NCBI RefSeq assembly: GCF_019459305.1 | Contig: NZ_JAIBES010000011.1 | Location: 1-38,979, forward strand | Reading direction: 5' to 3' | Length of the DNA: 38,979 nucleotides | From: Sphingopyxis sp. | GTDB taxonomy: Bacteria; Pseudomonadota; Alphaproteobacteria; Sphingomonadales; Sphingomonadaceae | Shown: positions 14,316-22,765 of the stretch, piece after piece | How the letters are laid out: every line of letters starts with the position of its first letter | Numbering within the stretch: position 1 is the first letter of the stretch | The notes under the pieces: generated by a model | Databases searched by the model: none | What the model was told of the DNA's origin: nothing | Seen by the model: only the letters and a program-made list of their open reading frames with translations | Position numbers and translations under genes: made by a program

Positions 14316-15980
14316 ATGATCAACGCAGAGGCAGCGATGCCCATCACGCGCCAAAGCGAACGCAAGGTCATCCTGGCCTCGTCGCTCGGCACCGTGTTCG
14401 AATGGTATGATTTCTACCTCTACGGGCTGCTCGCGACGGTGATTTCGGCGCAGTTCTTTTCGGGCGTCAACGAAACCACCGGCTTCATCTTTGCGCTCGC
14501 CGCATTTGCCGCGGGTTTTGCCGTCCGGCCTTTTGGGGCGCTCTTCTTCGGGCGCATCGGCGACCTTGTCGGACGCAAGAACACCTTCCTCGTCACCATG
14601 GGTCTGATGGGTGCTTCGACCTTCCTCGTCGGCGTGCTGCCCAGCTATGCCTCGATAGGGGTCGCGGCACCGATCCTGCTCGTTGTCTTGCGCCTTCTGC
14701 AAGGCCTCGCGCTCGGCGGCTAATATGGCGGCGCGGCGACTTATGTCGCCGAACACGCGCCCGAGGGAAAGCGTGGTCTCTTCACCAGTTTCATTCAGAC
14801 CACCGCAACGCTCGGGCTGTTCGCGGCACTCGGCGTCGTCATCACGATCCGCACCCTGATCGGCGAGGCGGCCTTTGCCGACTGGGGCTGGCGTATTCCC
14901 TTCCTGATCTCGATCATCCTGCTCGGCGTCTCGTTGTGGATCCGCATGCAGCTCAATGAAAGCCCGGTCTTTCAGAAGATGAAGGACGAAGGAACGACGT
15001 CAAAGGCGCCGCTTTCCGAAGCCTTCGGCCGTTGGGGCAACCTCAAATGGGTGATCATAGCCTTGTTCGGTGCAGTCGCGGGGCAGGCGGTCGTTTGGTA
15101 CACCGGCCAATTCTATGCGCTGTTCTTTCTCGAAAAGACGCTGAAGGTCGATGGCGCGACTGCGAACATTCTGATCGCCATTGCATTGGTCCTCGGCACG
15201 CCGTTCTTCATCCTGTTCGGCTGGCTCAGCGACAAGATCGGGCGTAAGCCGATCATTCTCGCGGGCTGCGCGCTGGCGGCGCTCACCTATTTCCCGGCGT
15301 TTCAGATGCTGACGAGCGCTGCGAACCCCGCCATGGCGAAGGCACAGCAGAACGCCGCCGTGATCATGGCAGCCGACCCTGACACCTGCGCCTTCCAGTT
15401 CGACCCGATCGGGCGCAACAAGTTCGAAAGCACCGGCTGCGACATCATCAAGTCGACGCTGGCAAAGGCTGGCGCCAGTTACACGGCGTTAACGCGCGAG
15501 CGGGTAACGGGCGATCCGGCGCGGGTACGGATCGGATCGCACGTGCTCGCCGCGCCTGATCCCTGGCGGCTGGCCGAGGAGGATCGGGCGGGGGCAATTG
15601 CGGCTTTCCGCGTCCAGCTTGAACAAGCCCTCGCCGACGCCGGCTATCCGGCGAAGGCGAATACCAATGCGATCAACAAACCACTGGTCGTCGCGATCCT
15701 CTTCTACCTCGTGCTGCTGGTGACGATGGTTTATGGTCCGATTGCCGCGCTGCTCGTCGAACTGTTTCCCAGCCGCATCCGCTACACCGCGATGTCGCTG
15801 CCTTATCATATCGGCAACGGCTGGTTCGGCGGTTTCCTGCCGACGACCGCGTTTGCGATGGTCGCGGCGACCGGCAATATCTACTACGGCTTGTGGTATC
15901 CGGTCGTCGTTGCGGTGATCACGCTGGTGATCGGGCTTTTCTTCCTGCCAGAAACATTTCGTCGCAAAATTCACGACTAG
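14316..15980 (+). pseudogene. MHS-type MFS transporter interrupted by an in-frame TAA
   Basis: One reading frame encodes an approximately 554-aa metabolite:H+ symporter of the major facilitator superfamily. Codon 136 is TAA (14721-14723), and the frame stays open on both sides. Before the stop are SSLGTVFEWYDFYLYG and the loop GRIGDLVGRK. After it the frame continues YGGAATYVAEHAPEGKRG and a second loop WLSDKIGRKP. The family motif here is GGEYGGA, so TAA replaces the conserved Glu codon, a GAA-to-TAA change. A roughly 100-aa soluble insert near 15300-15660 precedes the last helices. Starts at 14316 or 14337 are both possible. It is either a recent pseudogene or a base-call error; the substrate is unknown. 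Confidence 0.88.
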
Positions 15981-16039
15981 CCCCGGATTGACGGACGGCG
16001 CCCGCGCGTTAGGGTCGCGCCAGCCTTGAGGGGGGCGTG

Positions 16040-17080
16040 ATGATGATCGACGACGACGATTTCGAACCGCTGCCGCCGCGGCGTCCATTGTTCCGCCGCA
16101 AGCGCGTACTCGTCCCGCTTGGCTTGCTCGTGGCGATCCTTGCCATCTTCTTCGCGCTGCGCACGTCGGATACCGATCGCGACGCGATGATCGCCAAATA
16201 TAGCGGCCCCGCTGGCGCCTTTGTGGCGGGTCCTGCGGGACAGCGAATCCACTACCGCGATCAGGGCAAGCGAAGCGGCCCCGCAATCATCCTGCTCCAT
16301 GGATCGAACAGCAGCCTCCACACCTGGGAACCGCTGGTGCAGCGACTCGGTGCCAACTATCGCATCGTCACGCTCGACCTGCCTGGACACGGGCTGACCG
16401 GCGGCACGCCGGACAAGGATTACAGCGCCGACGGCATGGCAGCGGCGGTCGATGTCGTTGCGGCGAAGCTTGGCCTCGATCATTTCATTCTCGGCGGCAA
16501 TTCGATGGGCGGCTGGGTTGCGTGGCGCTACGCGCTCGCGCAGCCGGGCCGGGTCGATGCGCTACTGCTGCTCGACGCCAGCGGCATGCCGCTGCGCAAG
16601 GGGGAGAAAGCGCCCGAATCGAACGTCGGCTTTCGGATCCTGAAATACCCGTTCGGTCGCTGGCTCGCGACCCAGATCACCCCGCGCGCGCTGGTCGAAC
16701 AGTCGCTGCGCGGATCAGTCGAAAGGCAGGCCGTCGTCGATGACGCGACGGTCGATCGCTATTGGGAACTGCTGCGCTTTCCCGGCAATCGCGAGGCGAC
16801 GGTGCTGCGCGCGCGGATGGATCGCGAGCCTGCGATGGCGGCGCGCGTCGGTGACATCAAGGCGCCGACGCTGATCCTGTTCGGCGACAAGGACCGGGTG
16901 ATCAACCCGAGCGCAGCGCAGAGCTTCCATGAGCGGATTACGGGGTCCGAAGTCGTGCTGCTGAAGAATATCGGACATCTGCCGATGGACGAAGACCCCG
17001 ACGCCACCGCGGCCGCCATCACCGACTTCCTCACGCGGCGGCTTGTTGTCCCATCGCCGACGGATCCAGGAACGCGCTGA
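16040..17080 (+). CDS. Membrane-anchored alpha/beta hydrolase
   Basis: This 346-aa protein has an N-terminal hydrophobic anchor (residues about 23-41, after a basic RRKR) and an alpha/beta hydrolase domain. The nucleophile elbow is GNSMGG with Ser155. LHGSN near 87 forms the oxyanion region, and DLPGHG is at 113-118. FGDKDRV and NIGHLPMDEDP supply the likely Asp and His of the triad. The substrate is unknown. GAGGGGGG lies immediately upstream. GTG 16037, ATG 16040 and ATG 16043 are all in frame, and I chose 16040 as a compromise. Its last 50 bases overlap, tail to tail, the coding sequence of the PHA depolymerase-like gene on the other strand. Confidence 0.85.
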   Translation: MMIDDDDFEPLPPRRPLFRRKRVLVPLGLLVAILAIFFALRTSDTDRDAMIAKYSGPAGAFVAGPAGQRIHYRDQGKRSGPAIILLHGSNSSLHTWEPLVQRLGANYRIVTLDLPGHGLTGGTPDKDYSADGMAAAVDVVAAKLGLDHFILGGNSMGGWVAWRYALAQPGRVDALLLLDASGMPLRKGEKAPESNVGFRILKYPFGRWLATQITPRALVEQSLRGSVERQAVVDDATVDRYWELLRFPGNREATVLRARMDREPAMAARVGDIKAPTLILFGDKDRVINPSAAQSFHERITGSEVVLLKNIGHLPMDEDPDATAAAITDFLTRRLVVPSPTDPGTR

Positions 17081-17786
17081 TCCGTGCCGCAACGACAGCG
17101 GCGTGGGTGAAGGGGAACAGGTGCGATCCCGGCACCACCTCCAGCGCCGCGCCGTCGATCAGGTCGGCGAGCATTTGGCCATAGCAGGCGGGCATGACGC
17201 CATCCCGCTCTCCAACCAGCACCAGCGTCGGCAAGGCTTTGAATCCCGGCAGATAGGCGGTGCTCGACCAGCCAGCCATCGCCATGGTTTGATACGCGAT
17301 GCCGAGCGGCGTTGCAGTCTGGACCTTCAGACCGCTCGCTTGCATATCATCGTCGAAGATTGCGCCCCAGCCGATGCCCGGCGCGCCCATGATCGGCGTG
17401 GTCGCCATCAGTATCATGCGGCGCACTCGCCCAGGAAACTGCATTGCGATCTGCTGCGCCAAGGCGCCGCCCCAGCTGAAACCGGCAATATCGAGAATGT
17501 GATGACCCAGCCGGTCGGCAATCTCCATCACCACCGCGGCAATCGTGGAGGCGCCATAAGGCAGCAAGGCATCGGGTGAGGCGCCTACCCCCGGCATGTC
17601 GAGCGTCCAGACTTCTCGTCCATGGATCTGCGCGAGCAGCGGCGCCGCGGCGGTCAGGTCAGCACCGATCCCGTTGAGGAACAGCAGCGGCGTGCCTTCC
17701 GCACCGGCGCGCCAGCGGGCGATGCAGAGTCGCAGTCCGTAAACATGTTCGCTGCTGGTGACGGGCCGACCGCTGATCCTGCTCAT
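17031..17786 (-). CDS. Alpha/beta hydrolase resembling intracellular PHA depolymerase
   Basis: This 251-aa hydrolase contains LLFLNGIGADL (oxyanion region), DMPGVGASP, and the elbow GFSWGGALAQQ with Ser104. LVGERDGVMP and PGSHLFPFTH provide the likely acid and His. The NGIG-DMPGVG-SWGGALAQQ combination is characteristic of the medium-chain-length polyhydroxyalkanoate depolymerase PhaZ group, so release of 3-hydroxy acids from storage polymer is the best guess. No PHA synthase or phasin gene is nearby, and related esterases share the pattern. The ATG at 17786 was chosen over upstream in-frame codons because SGRPV begins the conserved part. Confidence 0.75.
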   Translation of the reverse strand: MSRISGRPVTSSEHVYGLRLCIARWRAGAEGTPLLFLNGIGADLTAAAPLLAQIHGREVWTLDMPGVGASPDALLPYGASTIAAVVMEIADRLGHHILDIAGFSWGGALAQQIAMQFPGRVRRMILMATTPIMGAPGIGWGAIFDDDMQASGLKVQTATPLGIAYQTMAMAGWSSTAYLPGFKALPTLVLVGERDGVMPACYGQMLADLIDGAALEVVPGSHLFPFTHAAVVAARISAFLDPSAMGQQAAA

Positions 17787-17835
17787 GCCATGCGCCTTCG
17801 CATATCTTCGTGACGCGCGAAAGGCCGACGATCGT

Positions 17836-18069
17836 TCAGTCCGCTTGCCGCGCAGAGGCTTGTTCGTAGCGAAGGCAATCGAAAATCTTTGCGCCGGCAA
17901 GGAACACCGCCCCGCTACAGGCTAGCAACAGCAGCGTTCCGCCTATCCCGGGATATTGCTCAAGATAGGCTGCGCCGCGCGCCATTGCGCCCACCGCCAG
18001 CGCATAAATGATCAGGCACGCTTCAAAGCGGGTCTTGATGACGAACAGGCGTCCGATTTTTTTCCACAT
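17836..18069 (-). CDS. Small two-helix membrane protein of unknown function
   Basis: This 77-aa product starts MWKKIGRLFVIKTRFEA and has two hydrophobic segments (about 17-31 and 43-58) separated by a short polar loop. I believe a protein like this is conserved in sphingomonads, but I cannot name a family. A weak GGTGA precedes the ATG. It lies 49 bases upstream of the PHA depolymerase-like gene on the same strand and may be co-transcribed. The hydrophobic pattern and biased composition argue for a real gene despite its size. Confidence 0.7.
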   Translation of the reverse strand: MWKKIGRLFVIKTRFEACLIIYALAVGAMARGAAYLEQYPGIGGTLLLLACSGAVFLAGAKIFDCLRYEQASARQAD

Positions 18070-18196
18070 CGCAGTTCACCCAGCAAGAGCCATGCCACTG
18101 GCGCAAAAGTGGGATTTGCTGCGCCGGGCTTATGGTAAACTGTAAATTAATCCGACAAAAGAGGGAAGGCGCGTGGTGGCTGTCGTCGATCGGGAC

Positions 18197-18763
18197 TTAC
18201 CTTACCGCAGGAGCCATCCGCGCCCGCAGCTTTTGCAACTCGCGTTCCGATACCCGCTCGAGCGCGGCCGCAGGCTTTCCCTCACGCAGTCGTTCACGAT
18301 CCTTGTCCGACGGTTCGACCCGCCGCACGCGCACCGCGGCATGGCCCTGCGCTTTGATCCCCAGCTGTTCGGCAGCGCCGCGCGACAGGTCGATCAGGCG
18401 GCCGCGCGCAAAGGGGCCGCGATCATTGACCCGCACGATGATCCGCCGCCCGCTGTCGAGCGCGGTGACCTCGACATAGGTCGGCAGCGGCAGGGTGGTG
18501 TGCGCGGCGGTGATCCAGCCGGGGCGAAATGGCTCTCCGTTGGCCGTGCGGTTGCCCGATTCGCTGCCGTACCAGCTCGCATAACCCACTTCGTCATAGA
18601 TGGGCGCTGCCGTTGGCACATAGGTGGTGCCGCGGATCGAATAGGCGGGGCCGATGCGGACCGGCGTGTCGGACACGGCGCGATAGTTGCCGCCGGCGCA
18701 GGCGCCAAGCGCCAGCGTCAGGACGGCAGGCCACAGGAGGCGCGCAACTTTGGACGCGCGCAT
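18197..18763 (-). CDS. rlpA: RlpA-like septal lipoprotein (DPBB domain)
   Basis: RlpA proteins are outer-membrane lipoproteins; some are lytic transglycosylases acting on denuded glycan at the septum. The 188-aa product has a lipoprotein signal with lipobox LGAC, Cys22. A double-psi beta-barrel domain spans about 57-140 (YASWYG, then VRVNDRGPFARGRLIDLS with Asp114). The C-terminal SPOR domain of longer RlpA proteins is missing; the tail is charged instead. It starts 6 bases after the astB stop, and the purine-rich bases at that stop serve as its ribosome-binding site. It therefore looks like the last gene of the arginine-catabolism operon, an odd partnership. Confidence 0.9.
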   Translation of the reverse strand: MRASKVARLLWPAVLTLALGACAGGNYRAVSDTPVRIGPAYSIRGTTYVPTAAPIYDEVGYASWYGSESGNRTANGEPFRPGWITAAHTTLPLPTYVEVTALDSGRRIIVRVNDRGPFARGRLIDLSRGAAEQLGIKAQGHAAVRVRRVEPSDKDRERLREGKPAAALERVSERELQKLRARMAPAVR

Positions 18764-18769
18764 CCTGCG

Positions 18770-20020
18770 CTATTCCAGTTCGCTCAGATCCAGCGCGGCC
18801 AACAGGGCCGTGCGCGCATGCCGGACGTCGCGCACCAGGTTTGCCGAAGCCAGGTCGCCGGGCGCGATCGACTCCGGCCAGTGCGCCTCGACCACCTCGG
18901 CAATATCGTCCAGCTTTGCTCCATCGGCGATGAAGCGGGGATCGACCGTCGCCGGGTCGGCGACGACGCGCAGGCGCAAACAGGCGGGACCGCCGCCGTT
19001 TGCCATCGACTGGCGGACGTTGACCGGCAGCAGCCGGCGGATCGGGCCGTTGCCTGCGACATGCGCCTCCAGCCAGCTCCACACCGCGGGGATTGCCTGC
19101 GCCTCGGTTGGCAGCACCAGGCCCATGCCGCCGCCGTCGGGCAGGCTGACCAGCTGCGCGTTGAACAGATAGGATTTGATCGCGTCGGGCAGGGTGACGG
19201 CGCTCGCGGGTACTTCGACAATCTCGACCGCGGGAAAGGCGGCTCGGATCCCGGCATGCGCGGCCGCGCGGTCCTCGAATGCGGTTTCGTGGGTGAACAG
19301 CACATGCTCGTTCGCCACCGCAACGACATCGTTGTGAAAGGCGCCGCCTTGAATCGCCGTGTCCGACTGGCGGATGAAGAGGGTACGCGCGGGATCGAGC
19401 CGGTGGTGGCGCGCGATCGCCTTGGACGCGTCGAGATGCTGGCGGGCCGGGAAACGGCCGCCGCCGACGCCATAGACAAAGATTTCCACGCCTTGTCCGT
19501 CATGCCCGCTGCATAGCCGCATATGGTTCGCCGCACCCTCGTCGCCGAACGGAGCGGGGATCGGTGGGTGGACGGCAAAGGCGGGGTCAGCAAAGGCAAG
19601 GCGAAGCTGCGCCAGCGTTCCCGGCCATTCGTGGCTGCGGTGCGGCATGGTGACCAGGTTGGCGACCGTCATATGGCATTTGCCGTCGGCGCTGTCGGGC
19701 GCGGGCGAGACGGTCGCGGCGTTTGCCGCCCACATCGACGACGCCGACCAGGCCTGTGCGCGCAAATGCCCCTCGGCATCGTCCAGCGTCGTGCCGAGGG
19801 TTGCAAGCCACGGCGCGTCGGGGCGGTCGAGCGGCATGAAGAAACCTTGGGCCAATCCGAGCGCCAGATTGTGGCGCATCTTGTCGATGCCCTGCAGCGC
19901 CGCCGCACGCGGCTGCGATACGTCGCCGGCGTTCGACGCCGACGCGATATTGCCGCGGCTTAGCCCGGCATAATTATGGCTGGGACCGATGATCCCGTCG
20001 AAATTGATTTCGGTCAGCAT
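18770..20020 (-). CDS. astB: N-succinylarginine dihydrolase
   Basis: AstB removes two ammonia and one CO2 from N2-succinylarginine to give N2-succinylornithine, the second step of the AST pathway. The 416-aa product opens TEINFDGIIGPSHNYAGLS. It carries the guanidine-modifying triad: a Glu in FGDEGAANHMRL (about 161), His229 in GGAFHNDVVAVAN, and Cys347 in NGGGPACLRLRV. The long upstream extension of the frame lies inside astA and was rejected. Its ATG is one base after the astA stop. It is shorter than E. coli AstB (447 aa). Confidence 0.96.
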   Translation of the reverse strand: MLTEINFDGIIGPSHNYAGLSRGNIASASNAGDVSQPRAAALQGIDKMRHNLALGLAQGFFMPLDRPDAPWLATLGTTLDDAEGHLRAQAWSASSMWAANAATVSPAPDSADGKCHMTVANLVTMPHRSHEWPGTLAQLRLAFADPAFAVHPPIPAPFGDEGAANHMRLCSGHDGQGVEIFVYGVGGGRFPARQHLDASKAIARHHRLDPARTLFIRQSDTAIQGGAFHNDVVAVANEHVLFTHETAFEDRAAAHAGIRAAFPAVEIVEVPASAVTLPDAIKSYLFNAQLVSLPDGGGMGLVLPTEAQAIPAVWSWLEAHVAGNGPIRRLLPVNVRQSMANGGGPACLRLRVVADPATVDPRFIADGAKLDDIAEVVEAHWPESIAPGDLASANLVRDVRHARTALLAALDLSELE

Positions 20021-20021
20021 G

Positions 20022-21023
20022 TCAGCGCCCGATCCAGCTGATGTCGATGCCGACGTCGACGCCGAGCAGCTTTGCAGCCGTACTATCGAGCGTCGACCCG
20101 TCGCCGACCTTGCCGAAACAGCAGCGGAAATCGGCGAGCCGCCCGGTCGCGACCAGCGCGTCGTCGCCGGCGTCAGTGATCGCCGAAATCTCGACATGCT
20201 TCGCACCCGCGACGCTCGCGACCTGATCGGTGCGCGCGGTCATCGTCGGGCCGCCGTCGAAGATGTCGACATAATTTTCGAACGCGAAATTCTCGTTCTC
20301 CAGCATCCGCATCGCGGCACGGCCGCTGGGGTGCGGGACGCCGATGACGCTGCGCGCATGCTCGCTGAGCATCGCGATATAGACGGGATGCTTGGGCATC
20401 AGGTCGGCAATGAACTGGTTGCCGTGGACCGCGTTGAACTGATCGGCTTCCTGAAAATTCATCCCGAAAAATTTGCCTGCGACCCCGTCCCAGAACGGGG
20501 AGCCACCCGCCTCGTCAATCACGCCGCGCAATTCGGCGAGGATGCGGTCGCCGAAGCGCGCGCGGTGGCGGGCGATGAACAGATAGCGCGAGCGCGCGAG
20601 CAGGAGGCCGAGACCGCCCGCGCGCGCCGCCGGGTGGAGGAACAGCCCGCCGACCTCGCTCGATCCGTTGAGGTCGTTGCTCAGCATCAGGATCTGCGCG
20701 TGAAAGGTGCGGCCGAGCTGCTCGCTGTGCTTGCTGTCGGTGCCGATGCGGTACGAGTAAAAGGGCCAGCGCTGGCCGACCTGCCCGAAAATCTGGCAGG
20801 TGCCGCGCACTTCGCCGCTGTCGAGATCTTCGAGCACGAGCAGGTACAGCTCGTCCGACGGATACTCCTTGTCGCTGGCGAATGAGGCTTCGGTGCGTTC
20901 GAGCTTGGTACGCAACGCTTTCTTGTCGGGAGGCAGGTTGGTAAAGCCGCCGCCGGTCAGCTTCGCCATTTCGTAAATGCTCTGCAAATCGCCCGGCTTG
21001 GCTGCCCGGATCACGTAATTCAC
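20022..21023 (-). CDS. astA: Arginine N-succinyltransferase
   Basis: AstA transfers succinyl from succinyl-CoA to the alpha-amino group of arginine, opening the AST pathway for arginine as nitrogen or carbon source. The 333-aa single-subunit form begins VNYVIRAAKPGDLQSIYEMA. It contains GGLFLHPAARAGGLGLLLAR, RILAELRGVIDE and SPFWDGVAGKFFGMNFQEAD, all characteristic of the family. The start is a GTG at 21023 overlapping the stop of the upstream M20 gene by 4 bases (GTGA). The rest of the pathway (astC, astD, astE) is not in the window. Confidence 0.96.
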   Translation of the reverse strand: MNYVIRAAKPGDLQSIYEMAKLTGGGFTNLPPDKKALRTKLERTEASFASDKEYPSDELYLLVLEDLDSGEVRGTCQIFGQVGQRWPFYSYRIGTDSKHSEQLGRTFHAQILMLSNDLNGSSEVGGLFLHPAARAGGLGLLLARSRYLFIARHRARFGDRILAELRGVIDEAGGSPFWDGVAGKFFGMNFQEADQFNAVHGNQFIADLMPKHPVYIAMLSEHARSVIGVPHPSGRAAMRMLENENFAFENYVDIFDGGPTMTARTDQVASVAGAKHVEISAITDAGDDALVATGRLADFRCCFGKVGDGSTLDSTAAKLLGVDVGIDISWIGR

Positions 21024-22231
21024 ACTGTCCCCCGTTCCGCTATGCGTATCATGGTGAGCGCCGACAACTGCGCGCGTTCGGCGAGGCTGTCGACAATCAG
21101 AAATTCGTCCGACGAGTGAATCGCGCCGCCCCGCGGCCCCATGGTGTCGACCACTGGAATCCCGCAGGCGGCGATATTGTTGCCGTCGCAGACGCCGCCC
21201 GTGGCGTTCCAGCGGATCGGCGGCAGGCCGAGCGCGGCTCCGCAGTCGCGCACCAGCTCGAACAGGCGCGTCGCGGCGGAATCGAGCGGTTTGGGCGGGC
21301 GGTTGAAGCCGCCGTGGAGGTGACAATGGACGTCGTGGTCGCGCTGGATGTTGGCGACCGTGTCACGTAGCGCGGTTTCGGCGGCTACCATTGCCGCGGG
21401 GGTTGCGGGGCGCAGGTTGACGCGCAGGATCGCCTGGTCGGGGACGACGTTATTGGGGCCGCCACCGTCGATTCTTGCCGGATTTACCTTTAATTCCAGT
21501 GATTTAAGCGCGTTCAGACGCACCGCGAGATCGGCCGCAGCGACGAGAGCGTTGCGGCCCTCTTCGGGGTTGCGGCCGGCATGCGCCGCGCGGCCATGGA
21601 TGATGACGCTGAAGTTGCCGCTTCCCGGCCTCGCCCCCGCCAGCGTGCCGTCGGGCAGCGCGGGTTCGTAGGTTAAAGCGGCGGTTTTCCCGGCGGCAAG
21701 TTCGGCGATCAGCCGCGACGAGGCGTGGCTGCCGGTTTCCTCGTCGCTGTTGATCAACACGTCATAGCCGAGGCGGTCGGCGAACGGTGACGCTTCCAGC
21801 GCAGTCAGCGCGGCGAGGATGACCGAAATCCCCGCTTTCATATCGGCAGTGCCGGGGCCGTTGAGGACGCCGGGTTCAAGCCATTTCAGGTTCTGGAACG
21901 GATGGTCGGCGGCGAACACCGTGTCCATATGACCGGTGAGCAATAGCTGGACCGGCGCGTCGGGGCGCACCCGAACGTGGAGATGATCACCGCGCTGGAT
22001 GGTGCTGACCCGGCCCGTGGCATCGACGCTTTCGACCGGATCGGCGGCGACGAGCCGCAGGTCACCGGGTAGCGCGGCAAAGCTGTCGGCGAGCTGCCCC
22101 GCGACATTTTTGAGGCCGGCAAGGTTGCCGGTGCCGCTGTTGACCGCGGCCCAGCGTTCGACCTGCGCCAGCATCGGCGCATCGGCGGCGCGTTCGAGCG
22201 TGGCGGTTTCGGTGGCCGTAAGCGAGTTCAT
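21020..22231 (-). CDS. M20-family metallohydrolase in the ast operon
   Basis: This 403-aa dinuclear-zinc aminoacylase/carboxypeptidase-fold protein resembles carboxypeptidase G2. Metal-site residues are His101 and Asp103 (TGHMDTVF), Asp130 (GPGTADMKAG) and Glu164-Glu165 (NSDEETGS). A dimerisation domain follows (about 200-320, GRAAHAGRNPEEGRNA). M20 enzymes split N-acyl or peptide bonds of amino acids. Because it is first in an operon with astA and astB, overlapping astA by 4 bases, it may hydrolyse a succinylated intermediate such as N-succinylglutamate in place of AstE. That is inference. The ATG at 22231 is chosen; the frame opens 12 residues earlier. Confidence 0.88.
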   Translation of the reverse strand: MNSLTATETATLERAADAPMLAQVERWAAVNSGTGNLAGLKNVAGQLADSFAALPGDLRLVAADPVESVDATGRVSTIQRGDHLHVRVRPDAPVQLLLTGHMDTVFAADHPFQNLKWLEPGVLNGPGTADMKAGISVILAALTALEASPFADRLGYDVLINSDEETGSHASSRLIAELAAGKTAALTYEPALPDGTLAGARPGSGNFSVIIHGRAAHAGRNPEEGRNALVAAADLAVRLNALKSLELKVNPARIDGGGPNNVVPDQAILRVNLRPATPAAMVAAETALRDTVANIQRDHDVHCHLHGGFNRPPKPLDSAATRLFELVRDCGAALGLPPIRWNATGGVCDGNNIAACGIPVVDTMGPRGGAIHSSDEFLIVDSLAERAQLSALTMIRIAERGTV

Positions 22232-22322
22232 GGGTCCGGCTATAGCGAGCGGCGCGGCGCTTGCCACCCCCGCCGGGGCGGAATCATCCGCCGACCATCA
22301 CCCGCGGCTATGGCGCGGCACT

Positions 22323-22358
22323 TAGACCGCGAGGAGCAGCTAGACCGCGAGGAGCAGC
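22323..22358. repeat. Perfect 18-bp tandem duplication at a gene end
   Basis: The 18 bases at 22323-22340 are repeated exactly at 22341-22358. On the minus strand the unit encodes LLLAV and part of the stop of the WYL-like protein. The duplication places a new TAG at the junction, while the older-looking TAA remains 18 bases downstream. The encoded protein is unchanged by it. Confidence 0.95.
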
Positions 22359-22639
22359 GTGTCGTCGCTTTGCGGCGGCGCGGCTGCGAATGAGGGCAGG
22401 GGTTCGAAACTGGCGTCGATCAGCGCCGGTTCGACCAGCCCGTCGAGCTTGAAATGGCCAAGCCGCCGTTCGTCGTCGGAGCGCCAGCTTTTGTCGAGGT
22501 TCAGCGCGCTGACGAACAGGTCGCCACGGCGTTCGAACATCTGATGCGGCGCGAGCTTCATCTGCTGGCCGTTATATCGCGCGGTGACGACGCGCTTGCG
22601 CGCGATCGCTTCCATCAGCGTCAAACGTGTTTCGTTCAT
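22340..22639 (-). CDS. Small WYL-like domain protein
   Basis: This 99-aa product has a central part (RVVTARYNGQQMKLAPHQMF, residues about 16-35) followed by RRGDLFVSALNL and RRLGHFKLDGL. It resembles an isolated WYL domain, a ligand-sensing fold usually fused to a helix-turn-helix. No DNA-binding segment is visible. Comparable stand-alone proteins occur in alphaproteobacteria, but their role is unknown to me. It is divergent from malate synthase G across a 215-base region containing an 8-bp inverted repeat, so a link to glyoxylate metabolism is possible. Start ATG 22639 follows AGGCGAG. Its C terminus lies in an 18-bp tandem duplication. Confidence 0.7.
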   Translation of the reverse strand: MNETRLTLMEAIARKRVVTARYNGQQMKLAPHQMFERRGDLFVSALNLDKSWRSDDERRLGHFKLDGLVEPALIDASFEPLPSFAAAPPQSDDTLLLAV

Positions 22640-22673
22640 GAGCTCGCCTGGGGGAGGAGGGGAGAGGTTTCGT

Positions 22674-22696
22674 TGTGCATTGCAACATAATGCACA
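22674..22696. promoter_or_regulatory. 8-bp inverted repeat in the divergent WYL-like/glcB region
   Basis: TGTGCATT (22674-22681) is perfectly inverted as AATGCACA (22689-22696) with a 7-base spacer. It lies 35 bases upstream of the WYL-like start and about 160 bases upstream of glcB. Size and spacing fit a dimeric repressor site. No specific regulator can be named. Confidence 0.5.
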
Positions 22697-22765
22697 TGCT
22701 GGCAGTCCCGGCAAGTGTCGAATCGAAACCGATCGGCTGAAATCCTATGCGTGACATCGCTGCCA

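Noticed and set aside
14721..14723. Recoding of the in-frame TAA in the transporter
   Set aside because: TAA is not known to encode selenocysteine or pyrrolysine in bacteria of this kind, and no read-through context is visible. Mutation or base error is simpler.
18173..19516. 447-codon plus-strand frame across rlpA and astB
   Set aside because: Both minus-strand genes are clear by motif; the plus-strand translation has no family features.
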